From positions 310,001-374,000 of the forward strand of contig NZ_FOZS01000003.1 in NCBI RefSeq assembly GCF_900116205.1: 64,000 bases of DNA, given 5' to 3'. Under the pieces are notes generated by a model, which saw nothing but the letters and a program-made list of their open reading frames with translations, ran no database searches and had not been told where the DNA came from. Positions 27,883 to 37,125 of the stretch are shown piece by piece. Position numbers and translations under genes: made by a program. Position 1 is the first letter of the stretch. Each line of letters begins with the position of its first letter. Source of the stretch: Halostagnicola kamekurae (lineage in GTDB: Archaea > Halobacteriota > Halobacteria > Halobacteriales > Natrialbaceae).

Positions 27883-28806
27883 ATGTCCGTCCGGAAATCG
27901 GCAGCGGGGTCAATTCGGCGTGTCGCGACGCTTACCTCGACGACCGTTCGGCCGACGACCGAGCGCGAACGCGAACGGCGACGGATCGCACTGCTCTGTC
28001 TGCCCTTTTTCGTGCTCGCGCTCGTCGCGGGCTTTGCCCCGTTGGTAATGCTCGCCCGGATCAGTCTCGCCGAGGATACGATCTGGATGGAGGGGTGGTC
28101 GCTCGGGGCCTGGGAGACGCTCGCGACCACCGCCGAGTACCGAGTAGTCGCCTGGAACACGCTGTGGTTCGTCGCGCTCGCGACGGCGGTCAGCGTCGCG
28201 CTCGGCGTCGCCGTCGCACACGCTCTCGAGAAGTACGACCTCCCAGCCGAGAAAGCCATGGTCGCCGCGGTGTCGTTCCCAATCGCACTGCCGGGCATTA
28301 TCGTCGCATACCTGATACTCGTCCTCCTGGGTCGACAGGGGCTGGTGACGAACGCGATCAGCGTCGCGACGGGCGGGGCGTCACTCGAACTCGCGACCGC
28401 GACCACAATCATCGGTCTCTTCCTCGGATTCGTCTACTCGCTGCTCCCGCGGGCGACCATGGTGTTGCGCGGAACCTACGCAGAGATCAACACGCAGGCC
28501 GAGGAGGCAGCGCGCACGCTCGGCGCGAGCCGATGGCAGACGTTCTATCACGTTACGCTCCCCGAAATCCGTCCGGGGATCGTGGCGGCCGCGATTCTGA
28601 CGTTTCGCTCCGGGCTCGCAATCTTTGGAACCGTGTTGATCTTGCAGAGCCATCAGGTTATCACGCTTCAGATACACAACGAGATGAGCGTCGGCGCGTA
28701 CAACCCGGACGTCGCGGCCGCCATCGGGATCGTCTACGTGGTCTTCATCGTCGCGTTCACGTTCATCGGGCTACGTTTCGTCGAAAACGATGCGGTGGAG
28801 ATCTGA
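27883..28806 (+). CDS. ABC importer permease (first)
   Basis: 307 residues, six transmembrane helices, 6 bases after the binding-protein stop. The EAA loop is EEAARTLGASRWQTFYHVTL (about residues 207-226), which docks to the ATPase. The N-terminal 35 residues are hydrophilic and basic (RPTTERERERRRIALL). Pairs with the next gene as a heterodimer. Helix SFPIALPGIIVAYLILVLLG is typical of PotB/PotC and PhnU-like permeases. Confidence 0.92.
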   Translation: MSVRKSAAGSIRRVATLTSTTVRPTTERERERRRIALLCLPFFVLALVAGFAPLVMLARISLAEDTIWMEGWSLGAWETLATTAEYRVVAWNTLWFVALATAVSVALGVAVAHALEKYDLPAEKAMVAAVSFPIALPGIIVAYLILVLLGRQGLVTNAISVATGGASLELATATTIIGLFLGFVYSLLPRATMVLRGTYAEINTQAEEAARTLGASRWQTFYHVTLPEIRPGIVAAAILTFRSGLAIFGTVLILQSHQVITLQIHNEMSVGAYNPDVAAAIGIVYVVFIVAFTFIGLRFVENDAVEI

Positions 28807-28807
28807 A

Positions 28808-29773
28808 ATGACTGGGACCTCGAAACCGGACGAAAACGGCGACGGCCCGGCGGCGACGGACGGATCTGGATCCGTCGATCCGCGCGCAGACGGCGGCATC
28901 AGTGAGACGACAAGCACCACCGAGACGACTACCGCCGAAGTGGGGGCGCGATCCGGAACGGCGCTGTCGACGGTGGTCGGCCGGCCGATTCTGGTCGCCC
29001 TCGTCACGATCATCGTCGCGTTCCTGACCGGTCCCGTCCTCGTGACATTCGTCTCGTCGTTCGCACAGTCAGCGACCGGCGTCGTCCCTCGAGGGTTCGT
29101 TACGTTCGAGCACTGGCGACAGGTACTCGGCTTCGGCGATTTCGGCGTGCGAACGAACGCACTCCCGGGGCTTGCGTTCAGTCTTGCGGTCGCCACCGGC
29201 GGGATGGTCCTGAACGTGATCATCGGCGTTCCCGTCGCGTATGCGCTCGCACGATACGATTTCTTCGCGCGGAACTGGGTCAACACGTTCGCCATCCTGC
29301 CGCTTGTCCCGGGGTTGATACTCGGGATCGCGTTCGTTCAGACCTACCCGAACCACGGCCGATCGGCGCTGGGACTGATCGTGGGCTACTGTCTCCTCAA
29401 ATCGCCGTACATGGTCCTGACGGTCCAGAGTTCGTTCCAGTCGATGGATCTGGTCCGCCTCGAGGAGAGCGCGCGATCGCTGGGCGCCTCGTGGCCGCGG
29501 ACGTTTCTGACGATCATCGTTCCCCACGCCAAACGGGGGATCGTCGCCGGCTGTATCATCACCTGGACGCTCGCGGCCGCGGAGTTCAACTTCACGTACA
29601 TGGTAGCGAGCGGTAGTCCAGACCCGTTCGCGATCTTCCTCTACCGGAACATCTCGAACGCGACGCACTTGCAATCGGCGGCCGCCGTCTCCGTTTACTT
29701 CGTGATCGTGGTGGCCGCGATACTCGTCCTCCAACTGCTTGGCAATAGAGGGTTCTCGACTGCACAACGATGA
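28808..29773 (+). CDS. ABC importer permease (second)
   Basis: 321 residues from ATG 28808, one base after the previous stop; ATG 28790 lies inside the preceding gene. A 60-residue acidic, Thr/Ser-rich cytoplasmic lead (DGSGSVDPRADGGISETTST) precedes six helices. EAA loop EESARSLGASWPRTFLTIIV at about residues 220-240. Partner of the first permease. Followed by 141 bases without a gene, then the ATPase. Confidence 0.92.
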   Translation: MTGTSKPDENGDGPAATDGSGSVDPRADGGISETTSTTETTTAEVGARSGTALSTVVGRPILVALVTIIVAFLTGPVLVTFVSSFAQSATGVVPRGFVTFEHWRQVLGFGDFGVRTNALPGLAFSLAVATGGMVLNVIIGVPVAYALARYDFFARNWVNTFAILPLVPGLILGIAFVQTYPNHGRSALGLIVGYCLLKSPYMVLTVQSSFQSMDLVRLEESARSLGASWPRTFLTIIVPHAKRGIVAGCIITWTLAAAEFNFTYMVASGSPDPFAIFLYRNISNATHLQSAAAVSVYFVIVVAAILVLQLLGNRGFSTAQR

Positions 29774-29914
29774 CACAGAGATTCACTATCGAACGGAAAT
29801 CGTACCGAATCGCTCGCTCGCTTTGGCCTGCCACCGGATCGAGTCAGCGCCTTTGGTCCGTTACTGGACCAAGTCTTTCACTCTGCCCGCCACGGCACTG
29901 GGAGGTATCCGACC

Positions 29915-30937
29915 GTGAGTGACGTCACCCTCGAGGCGCTGACGAAAACCTACGGCGACGAGGTGGCCGTCGACGGGATCGATCTGACGATCCGGGACGG
30001 CGAGATTCTCGGCATCGTCGGCCCCTCGGGCTGCGGGAAGACGACGACGCTGCGGACGATCGCCGGCTTCGAAACACCGACTCACGGCCGGGTGCTGTTC
30101 GATGGGGTCGACATCACCAACGTTCCGCCGGAGGAGCGAAACGCCGGGCTGGTCTTCCAGTCGTACGCCCTGTTCGATACCATGACCGTGCGCGAGAACG
30201 TCGCGTTCGGCCCGAAGATGCAGGGCGTCTCGAAAGAGAAACGACGCGATCGTGCCGACGAACTACTCGCCATGCTCGATATTGGGGAACTGGCCGATCG
30301 CCGTCCGGCGACGCTATCGGGCGGCCAACAGCAACGCGTTGGACTCGCACGGGCGCTCGCGATCGAACCCCACGTACTCCTCCTCGATGAGCCAATGACC
30401 GGCCTAGACGCGGAGCTCAAGGCGCGTCTTCGCGAGGAAATCGGCGATCTCCTCGCCGATCTCGAGGTGACTGCGCTCTACGTCACCCACGATCAGGAGG
30501 AGGCGATGGCAATGTGTGACCGGATCGCCGTCCTCAACGACGGCACTGTCGAACAGGTCGGGACGCCGGCGGAGATCTATCGCCACCCGACCAACGCCTT
30601 CGTCGCGAACTTCATCGGAAGTTCGACGCTGCTCGAGGGGAGCGCCGAAAACGGCCACATCGATCTTGGATACGCGCAACTCGGGATCGAGGCGCCCACG
30701 AGTGGGACCGTCACGCTCGCAGCACGCCCCAGAGCGTTCGATCTCGAGGGCACAGGCCCGATCAGTGCGAAGGTGACGAACGTCACTTACCTCGGCGACC
30801 GAACGCAACTGACAGCCACAGTACCAGACGGGACTCCTGTCACGCTATACGCCGACGGTGCGGAGCAGTACCAGTTGGGCGAGACGATCTCCCTCTCTAT
30901 CGACGATTCCCGAGTCCAGATTCTCGGGAGCCAGTGA
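29915..30937 (+). CDS. ABC importer ATPase
   Basis: 340 residues from GTG 29915. Walker A GPSGCGKTTT (about 36-45), Q-loop, signature LSGGQQQRVGLARALA, Walker B VLLLDEPMTGLD, H-loop YVTHDQEEAMAMCDRIAVL. A C-terminal TOBE-like domain (about 240-340: VTLAARPRAFDLEG, VTNVTYLGDRTQLTA) is usual in the PotA/FbpC/PhnT group. Powers the two permeases above. No ATG is available in frame near the start, and GTG is preceded by GGAGGTATCC, a Shine-Dalgarno-like sequence. Confidence 0.94.
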   Translation: MSDVTLEALTKTYGDEVAVDGIDLTIRDGEILGIVGPSGCGKTTTLRTIAGFETPTHGRVLFDGVDITNVPPEERNAGLVFQSYALFDTMTVRENVAFGPKMQGVSKEKRRDRADELLAMLDIGELADRRPATLSGGQQQRVGLARALAIEPHVLLLDEPMTGLDAELKARLREEIGDLLADLEVTALYVTHDQEEAMAMCDRIAVLNDGTVEQVGTPAEIYRHPTNAFVANFIGSSTLLEGSAENGHIDLGYAQLGIEAPTSGTVTLAARPRAFDLEGTGPISAKVTNVTYLGDRTQLTATVPDGTPVTLYADGAEQYQLGETISLSIDDSRVQILGSQ

Positions 30938-30955
30938 CCCGGAGGACGCGGTACC

Positions 30956-31244
30956 ATCGACGTAATCATCTACCACCGATATCTGCGAGCAAAGCGAGCG
31001 GTTCCCCGGCTCGCCTCGGAACTCGAGATGCCGGGTCAGATCCGGTATCGAGCCAGAGAGGTAGCTGAGCGGGCGGGCTCAGCAGGGAGGTGTTCGTCCG
31101 TCTGGATTCGCTGCTGCCTCTCTGTACAAAGCGGCCCCTGAAGACGGGTGGTATCTCACACAGTCGGCCATCGCGGAGGTTGCGAACGTTTCAGCAACAA
31201 CAGTGTGGACCCATCAGGATGCACTAGATGAATTAGGTACGTAG
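30956..31244 (+). pseudogene. Transcription initiation factor TFB, C-terminal cyclin-repeat remnant
   Basis: Two adjoining frames: VIIYHRYLRAKRAVPRLASE, LEMPGQIRYRAREVAERAGS in the first, then after a one-base shift near 31080-31090 QGGVRPSGFAAASLYKAAPE, DGWYLTQSAIAEVANVSATT, VWTHQDALDELGT and TAG at 31242. This is the second TFIIB cyclin fold (helix pattern RxPxGFAAAxLYxA ... LTQxxIAEVAxVxxxT). N-terminal zinc ribbon, B-finger and first repeat are absent. The host should have intact tfb genes elsewhere. 31245-31427 holds nothing recognisable. Confidence 0.75.
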
Positions 31245-31427
31245 TGGTCACGCTGTGGAATTTTCGGCTCTGTTGTTACATACCAGTTCGGGTCGAAATC
31301 TGGCCGGCTCCTGTCAAGAACCGCCTGCAAGATATAGAGCATGGATGCAGAAAATGGCCTCATTCGTTTCGAACAAAATGATGTAATCCGACCATTTATG
31401 CCTCTAAAAATAGATGTGATGTGACGA

Positions 31428-32054
31428 TCAGTCTGCCGATTGTAGCTGGACGTTCGGCCTGTTTGGATGCTCGAGCGTCACGAGATTGTAGACCGGCGAC
31501 CGCTTTGGGAACTCACGGATCATCGATTGCTCTGCGGTGGTTAGATCACCAGTCACGTTCACATCAATCTCGAGTTCGCCGTACATGTCGTGTGCTCTGT
31601 CGATATCGTGGATTCCGAACAGCATCCGAAGATCGACGGGAGCGCGGACGGTTGTCGTCACCTCTTCGACGTTCATTCCTTCGCGGATCGCGTTGTAGAC
31701 AACCGTTCCGTTGATGCACGCGGTCAGTCCCGCAAGCGCCCCTTCGATGGCCTCGTAGCGATCGGTCGGCTCGACGTATGCCATCGCCTCCTCGAGTTCC
31801 GGCGGGAGACCGAACTCGAGAACGTGTTCACGGTCATCTCCCATCTCCTCGCCGCCGAGCGCCCAGTCCCCGATCGTTGCGGTCGTCCGGTTGGCGACCT
31901 CCTCGGTGACACCTGTGGCCCGGAATTCGAGCATTCCGTCTTCTGGATTTGCCTCGAGCCAATCGACGAATTCGAGGTGGCGGCCAGCATCGACACCGTG
32001 TTCGATCTCTCCTTTCCGCTGTGTTGCAGCGTCCTGTATTTCATCTGTAGTCAT
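31428..32054 (-). CDS. OsmC-family protein
   Basis: 208 residues. The alpha/beta OsmC fold is seen in RATGVTEEVANRTTATIGDW, EPTDRYEAIEGALAGLTACI (N-terminal Cys of the peroxidatic position), NGTVVYNAIREGMNVEEVTT, and a following strand EIDVNVTGDLT. The second Cys typical of OsmC/Ohr is not visible in the C-terminal part, so peroxidase activity is uncertain. Starts ATG 32054 (MTTDEIQDAATQRKGEIEHG). About 140 bases before the next minus-strand gene, not clearly an operon. Confidence 0.88.
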   Translation of the reverse strand: MTTDEIQDAATQRKGEIEHGVDAGRHLEFVDWLEANPEDGMLEFRATGVTEEVANRTTATIGDWALGGEEMGDDREHVLEFGLPPELEEAMAYVEPTDRYEAIEGALAGLTACINGTVVYNAIREGMNVEEVTTTVRAPVDLRMLFGIHDIDRAHDMYGELEIDVNVTGDLTTAEQSMIREFPKRSPVYNLVTLEHPNRPNVQLQSAD

Positions 32055-32196
32055 AGTCTCTCCCTCGTCTGTACGTAGGTCGCATTCGGTATTAAGATCG
32101 TATTATGGATCTCGGGAACAGTCCAGAGATCGGGACGCAACTTGGAGTGTCGCGGACTGTAGACCGGGATAAGATCAAATGAACGACCCTCCGACC

Positions 32197-32376
32197 TCAG
32201 AGCGCTTCGATATACGGTGCCACTTCTTCGTCGGATACGTCTCGTCCGTGTACGTCTTTCAGGTGGGATCGCGCAGCCTCATATATCGACTCTTCGAACT
32301 CGCTGTAGATGATCACATCGCAGTCTGCGACGTCGTGACACTCAAACCGATATCGTTCTGTGACCATGCGTACCAT
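32197..32376 (-). CDS. DUF1059-like small protein
   Basis: 59 residues from ATG 32376 (or ATG 32367, MVTERYRFECHDVADCDVII). Short pattern with Cys-x8-Cys-like spacing (FECHDVADCD) followed by EESIYEAARSHLKDVHGRDV, matching DUF1059, a small zinc-ribbon-like family common in haloarchaea. The longer frame to 32535 is Cys-poor leader and overlaps the divergent gene promoter; I reject it. Function unknown. Confidence 0.65.
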   Translation of the reverse strand: MVRMVTERYRFECHDVADCDVIIYSEFEESIYEAARSHLKDVHGRDVSDEEVAPYIEAL

Positions 32377-32464
32377 AGCAGCGTAAGAACCATGTACCTG
32401 CTGCCGACGAGTGGCATCCTCACTGGACTCCAAACATTTGTACGCTGGTCCCGTTAACTGGCAC

Positions 32465-33238
32465 ATGGTGGAAACAGCCGCCGTTATTTCTATCCTCGCC
32501 GGCGTCTTCACTGCCTTGTTCGCCGTCTTTCTCACGTTTTACCTGCGGAACCAGTGGCAGGAAATCCAGTCCCTTCGGGCAATGCAGACGGAACTCGAGC
32601 AGAACACCGAGCGGATACGAGACCTCTCCGAACTTCTCAGCGACGACTTACAGCGCCAGCAGATCGACCTCCCCGTCGAGGTTCCGCCCGGAACGAAAAT
32701 CGAGATTCGATACGTCGTCTCCTTCCCCAGTTCCCTCTCGACGACCGCGTTCGAGCAGTTGAAACACTCCGGAATGTTCCTACGACTGTCGCCCGAAGTA
32801 CGGGGGTCGCTGTTCGAGTTATACGATACTGTCGACCGAATCAATCGGCTGCGAGAGCACAGAGAGCGGATCCACTTCAACGACATCGGAAATGTCAACG
32901 TCGTCATCGACCCCTCCGAACTCAACGTCGAGCCGGGAATATCCATATCCGAGGATGATCTTCCGCCGGAGACCAGACAGCGACTGGCGGATCTCCGAGA
33001 GATGCGGAGAGCCATGAAAGGAGTGAACAGATCGATCCTACGACTCATTGCGTCGATCGCTTCCCCAGAGATGACCGCGGATCTCGGGCTGGAACCGTTC
33101 CTCGAGACTGGGCACGGCCCAGATCCACAGCGACAATCGCGACTCGAGTCGGTACACTCAAACGAGGTCGATCTCGAGGAGATGCGATCGGTCTTAACCG
33201 ACATCGAGAAGAAATCGATCTGGTCCCGGTTTATGTAG
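32465..33238 (+). CDS. Membrane-anchored coiled-coil protein, unknown
   Basis: 257 residues from ATG 32465 (MVETAAVISILAGVF). One N-terminal transmembrane helix (AAVISILAGVFTALFAVFLT), then a charged region with heptad-like runs (EIQSLRAMQTELEQNTERIR, DLSELLSDDLQRQ) and a C-terminal helical part. The Glu/Arg/Leu-rich middle suggests a cytoplasmic coiled coil. I do not recognise the family. Starts divergently 88 bases from the DUF1059-like gene. Confidence 0.8.
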   Translation: MVETAAVISILAGVFTALFAVFLTFYLRNQWQEIQSLRAMQTELEQNTERIRDLSELLSDDLQRQQIDLPVEVPPGTKIEIRYVVSFPSSLSTTAFEQLKHSGMFLRLSPEVRGSLFELYDTVDRINRLREHRERIHFNDIGNVNVVIDPSELNVEPGISISEDDLPPETRQRLADLREMRRAMKGVNRSILRLIASIASPEMTADLGLEPFLETGHGPDPQRQSRLESVHSNEVDLEEMRSVLTDIEKKSIWSRFM

Positions 33239-33297
33239 GACTGTAGCGCATATTTTCGTCGGGTATGCAACCAGAGAGGAGCGGACAGATTCAACAC

Positions 33298-33740
33298 TCA
33301 TCGCATTCGCAACTGTACGTGGAACGGTAGTCTCGCAAATCGCGGGTGAATTTCGTTGAGCCAGTTTGTGACTATTTTGTCACGGCCCATCGCGACATTG
33401 ATGCGAACCGACGCCAGGATAGAGGCGTTCGCGGACGACGCTGTTGCCAGCAGTGCGCCAACGGTCATCACTGCCGCTGCCCCGGCGGCGACTCCCCCGA
33501 TTGGTCCCAGTGAGACGGAAATGCGACTTCGGCCGCCTGAGCGACTGGGCATCCTGACTGAGGTCGGGCCACGGAATTACGCCACGCAGGTCGTCACGAG
33601 TACCCCAGAGATGTCGTGACGATTGCGACACTGCCGATGATAGCGATTAGAAGATTTCGACCAGGATTCTGTACCTCTTTGGCCACGGCCGCGATTTTCG
33701 CATAGCCAAGCGCAGTAAAACACAGAGGCGAATGCAAGTC
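33298..33740 (-). pseudogene. APC-superfamily amino-acid permease, internal remnant
   Basis: On the minus strand: CFTALGYAKIAAVAKEVQNP, GRNLLIAIIGSVAIVTT (helix 5/6 area with GFxGxxKxAxVAEExxNPGR), then, after a shift, [58 protein letters not shown]. The pattern 'SSxNASxxxxSRxxFAMGRD' is typical of the APC family. At least two frameshifts; both ends missing. 33740-33969 holds no gene. Confidence 0.8.
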
Positions 33741-33969
33741 TCATCCAGTCACCCATGCCAGCTATTGACCCAACAAAATCAACCGGCGCATTATTCTCGA
33801 ATTACTGAGCGATGCCTGAAATACATCTGCGATAACGATTGCTGCAGAGCTAACGTTTCGCCAAGAATGGTCTGACACTCAAGGAGGAAAGCAAATGAAC
33901 CACGTGAGTCAGTGGATATGCATTCGAATCAAGGGATCCACCTCTGACGGTTACCTCGGTTAGGGTACT

Positions 33970-34326
33970 TCATTCATCTACAGATTTATCGCGGCCCAGT
34001 AGCACCCAATGTAACTCTTCTTTCCCATCGGGATGCTGTTCACGCGTGACGTGATAGGCGTACGGACCATGTGGACAGTCCTCGCAATCGTTCCCACAAG
34101 GTTGTCGTTTCACTACTTCTGTATACCCGGGATGCTCAGTTATTTCCACGATCTCCTCTCCCGGAAACGGTTCGATCTGTAGCAGAGGTGCATTGTGAGT
34201 GTGGAGTAACTCTTGGGCGTAAATGATCGTTTCTCGAAGATCGTGGATGTCCATCTCCTGTAAGGTTGCAGCGACATCGCCGGGGAGGTCGGTGGGTGGA
34301 CTTGGCGTATCCGATGGATCACTCAT
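33970..34326 (-). CDS. Hypothetical protein with Cys-rich C-terminus
   Basis: 118 residues from ATG 34326 (MSDPSDTPSPPTDLPGDVAA). Helical N-terminal half (TLQEMDIHDLRETIIYAQEL), then PCGNDCEDCPHGPYAYHVTR with Cys-x3-Cys-x2-Cys and EELHWVLLG. The CPHGPYxY pattern resembles DUF6788-like, short zinc-site proteins often near mobile DNA. The Cys cluster may bind zinc. Stands alone. Confidence 0.7.
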   Translation of the reverse strand: MSDPSDTPSPPTDLPGDVAATLQEMDIHDLRETIIYAQELLHTHNAPLLQIEPFPGEEIVEITEHPGYTEVVKRQPCGNDCEDCPHGPYAYHVTREQHPDGKEELHWVLLGRDKSVDE

Positions 34327-34563
34327 GGTAGAAAGTTGGTGGTGATACCACATATATCTCAGGATGCTTGAAACAGGATATACCATGTGATTGAATGGTA
34401 AGAATGAAAGAGGGTTTTCGGACTCGTCTTCCTTAGAGGATGGGTTTTCCGTGACTGCCGTAAGACCGCGGGGTCAATCAAACCCCCAATCGAGACTTGA
34501 GGCCCGAATCCACTTCTTCCCAAAGCGGTATATTTTCATCGGAGACACGACAAAACCGAGACG

Positions 34564-35241
34564 ATGTACATCATCGTCGTGGGTGCGGGTGATATCGGCA
34601 TTCCGCTGATCGATATTGCGACCCGATCGGGGAACGAGGTCGTCGTTATCGAGAACGATCCCAAACGCGCGGATCACGCCGCTGGTGAGTATGATTGTTT
34701 GATCCTCAACGACGACGCCACGGCCCATGAGGCGCTCATCGATGCTGGGATTGGGAAAGCTGACGCCCTTATCAGCACGACTGACCGAGATGCGACCAAT
34801 ATCATGGTGTGTCTGCTTGCCCAGGAACACGATGTTCCCGCAATCGTCTCGGTCGTTCACGACCCCGAACATATGAACGTGTTCCGTCAGATCGGGGTCA
34901 ACACAATGGAGAACCCGCAGGAACTCATTGCCGAATACCTGTATCGGTCAGTGGCACGCCCGGCAATCGTCGATTACATGCGAATCGGCGAGCAGGCGGA
35001 AGTGTTCGAAATCACGGTGAGCGAGAACGCACCAATCGCTGGAAAGACGATTCTCGAGGCAGCAGATGAGGAAATCCTCCCTGACGATGTTCTGATCGTT
35101 GCGATCGAACGCGAAGGGCAAGATCCACCACTGACCCCGCAGGGAGATACGAAGATCCACACTGACGATCTACTGACGGTCTATTCAGGGTTCGGTGCCA
35201 CGGCCGAACTCACGGACGTATTCGGCCACCAGAAAGATTAG
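34564..35241 (+). CDS. trkA: Trk potassium uptake regulatory subunit TrkA
   Basis: 225 residues: RCK_N (1-125) with the nucleotide-binding VVGAGDIGIPLIDIATRSGN and VIENDPKRA, acidic Asp at the end of the second strand, and RCK_C (about 140-218). TrkA proteins bind NAD(H) or ATP and gate the TrkH channel on the cytoplasmic side. Ends 127 bases before trkH on the same strand, so probably co-transcribed. Normal length for single-RCK KtrA/TrkA. Confidence 0.93.
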   Translation: MYIIVVGAGDIGIPLIDIATRSGNEVVVIENDPKRADHAAGEYDCLILNDDATAHEALIDAGIGKADALISTTDRDATNIMVCLLAQEHDVPAIVSVVHDPEHMNVFRQIGVNTMENPQELIAEYLYRSVARPAIVDYMRIGEQAEVFEITVSENAPIAGKTILEAADEEILPDDVLIVAIEREGQDPPLTPQGDTKIHTDDLLTVYSGFGATAELTDVFGHQKD

Positions 35242-35368
35242 TCGAAATAACGCTCGAGTCGCCTCCCTTTCCACACGTCCCTGCCCGCTGTGGAAGTCAC
35301 TGAGTCGCCGTAACCGAGGATGATTATTTCGACGTGTATATGCATCCCGAGGAGGCAGTTAGCGGTAG

Positions 35369-36919
35369 ATGAACGGAGCGGTAGAAACAATCGGCCGGGA
35401 CCTCGGGCGAATATTTGAGGCCCTCGCCGGGTTATTGTTCGTCTCAGTACTCGTGCCGCTCGTTTGGGGTGAGTACTGGACGATACCCGCGCTGTTGGTC
35501 TCCGGAACGCTTCCCTTTGTTATCGGCTACAGTTTGACATCGCGGTTCCAGGGTGCGGCTCAACCCGGGAAACTACACGGGATGATCATCGCCGCGATGG
35601 GGTGGTTCTGCGTTGCACTCTTTGGCTCGCTGCCGTTCCTCCTCATCTCGTGGACGGCTGAACTCGCGCCTGCAGTACTCGGAACGCCAGCACAATCGCC
35701 GACGCTCGCAGCGTTTACCAAGCCGCTCAATGCTGTGTTCGAGAGCATGAGCGGTTTTACTGGCACTGGATTGACGATGACGGACAACGAGGAAGTCTTG
35801 CCACGAACGCTGCAATGGTGGCGATCGTTCATCGAGTGGATCGGTGGTGTCGGTGTGATCGTCCTCACGACGGCGGTTCTCTCGCGGCCCGGCAGTGGTT
35901 CGCTGACCCTCTATGAAAGCGAGGCCCGTTCCGAACGAATCCATCCAAGTATCGTCTCGACCGTACAGACGATTTGGTGGATCTTCCTTCTATTTACGTT
36001 CGTCTCTATCTTACTGCTGTGGGCCGTTGGCATGCCGATCTGGGGGGCGATCAATCACGGGATGACGGGACTTTCGACCGGCGGATTTTCTATCATGGAC
36101 AACTCGATCGCCACCTACGATAGCGCCGCCATCGACTTCGCACTCCTGCCGGTCATGCTGCTCGGCAGCATTGCGTTTCCGGTCCACTATCTCATCTTGC
36201 AAGGCGACCTTCGAAATCTCTATACAGACCTGCAGACGCGGTGGGTGTTCATCTACATGAGCGTTGGAACGATCGCACTCACCGGAATGATTTATGCGAC
36301 TGGCACGTACGACACGCTGTTTTCGGCGTTTCGTTACGGCTCATTTCAGTTCGTTTCGGCGGCGACCTGCGCCGGCTTCCAGACCGCCGTCGACACGACT
36401 AACGTGGCCCTTGGCCGGTGGCCAGTTCAAGCGCAACTCACCGTCGTCTTCGGAATGATCGTTGGTGGCGCAGCTGGATCGACAGCCGGCGGAATCAAGC
36501 TAATTCGGTCGCTCACGTTGCTGAAGGGCATCCGTTTTCGCATCTCCGAGGTATTCTATCCCAACTCAGCCGTTCGGCGGTTGAAAATCAATGGGCGTCG
36601 TCTCGACGAGCAGGAAGTCCGTCAGGAGTTCGAAGAAGCAGCGATCATCGGCTTCCTCTGGTTTGTGTTCCTCGCCATCGGTACCTTTGTCCTCCTTCTC
36701 TCCCTTCCACAGGGTGAGTACGCCCTCGAGAACGTCATCTTTGAGGTTGCAAGCGCTCAGGGCAATGTCGGTCTCTCTGCTGGCATCACTGGCCCAGAAT
36801 CGCTCCCGACACCCGGCAAGATCATGTTCCTGTTCAATATGTGGATTGGCCGTCTCGAAATCATCCCCGTGCTCGTTACGTTACGAACGGTTTTCGATCG
36901 CGGAGGGCTATACCAATGA
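35369..36919 (+). CDS. trkH: TrkH potassium uptake channel subunit
   Basis: 516 residues with about ten to twelve helices. The four pore loops are visible: MSGFTGTGLTM, MTGLSTGGFSI, TCAGFQTAV, and SAQGNVGLSAG, each with the selectivity Gly. Takes up K+ with TrkA. The stop overlaps the next small gene by 4 bp (ATGA), an arrangement that suggests a translationally coupled third subunit. Confidence 0.94.
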   Translation: MNGAVETIGRDLGRIFEALAGLLFVSVLVPLVWGEYWTIPALLVSGTLPFVIGYSLTSRFQGAAQPGKLHGMIIAAMGWFCVALFGSLPFLLISWTAELAPAVLGTPAQSPTLAAFTKPLNAVFESMSGFTGTGLTMTDNEEVLPRTLQWWRSFIEWIGGVGVIVLTTAVLSRPGSGSLTLYESEARSERIHPSIVSTVQTIWWIFLLFTFVSILLLWAVGMPIWGAINHGMTGLSTGGFSIMDNSIATYDSAAIDFALLPVMLLGSIAFPVHYLILQGDLRNLYTDLQTRWVFIYMSVGTIALTGMIYATGTYDTLFSAFRYGSFQFVSAATCAGFQTAVDTTNVALGRWPVQAQLTVVFGMIVGGAAGSTAGGIKLIRSLTLLKGIRFRISEVFYPNSAVRRLKINGRRLDEQEVRQEFEEAAIIGFLWFVFLAIGTFVLLLSLPQGEYALENVIFEVASAQGNVGLSAGITGPESLPTPGKIMFLFNMWIGRLEIIPVLVTLRTVFDRGGLYQ

Positions 36920-37125
36920 AGATCGGTGACCTCCCGTATGTCGGCGATCCATTTGAGGGCGGGGCTGAAGATCAGGTGTTCGACTCACTATTACTTCTTG
37001 GCCCGGTTATTATCGTCCTGATCGCAGTCGACGGACGATCGCCGCTTACGACAACCGTTGCAGTCGCGTATCTCTTGAGTTTCGTTAGCTATGTCCTGTA
37101 TCGGGGTTTTCACGGGTATTTGTAG
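36916..37125 (+). CDS. Small membrane protein coupled to TrkH
   Basis: 69 residues from ATG 36916, overlapping the trkH stop by 4 bp. A hydrophilic start (MKIGDLPYVGDPFEGGAEDQ) is followed by two hydrophobic helices (SLLLLGPVIIVLIAVDGRSP, TTVAVAYLLSFVSYVLYRGF). No homology known to me. The overlap and position make a Trk accessory role plausible, but it is an inference from context alone. Confidence 0.8.
   Translation: MKIGDLPYVGDPFEGGAEDQVFDSLLLLGPVIIVLIAVDGRSPLTTTVAVAYLLSFVSYVLYRGFHGYL

Noticed and set aside
33356-33619. 87-residue plus-strand frame
   Set aside because: Antisense of the APC permease remnant, which has clear family motifs.
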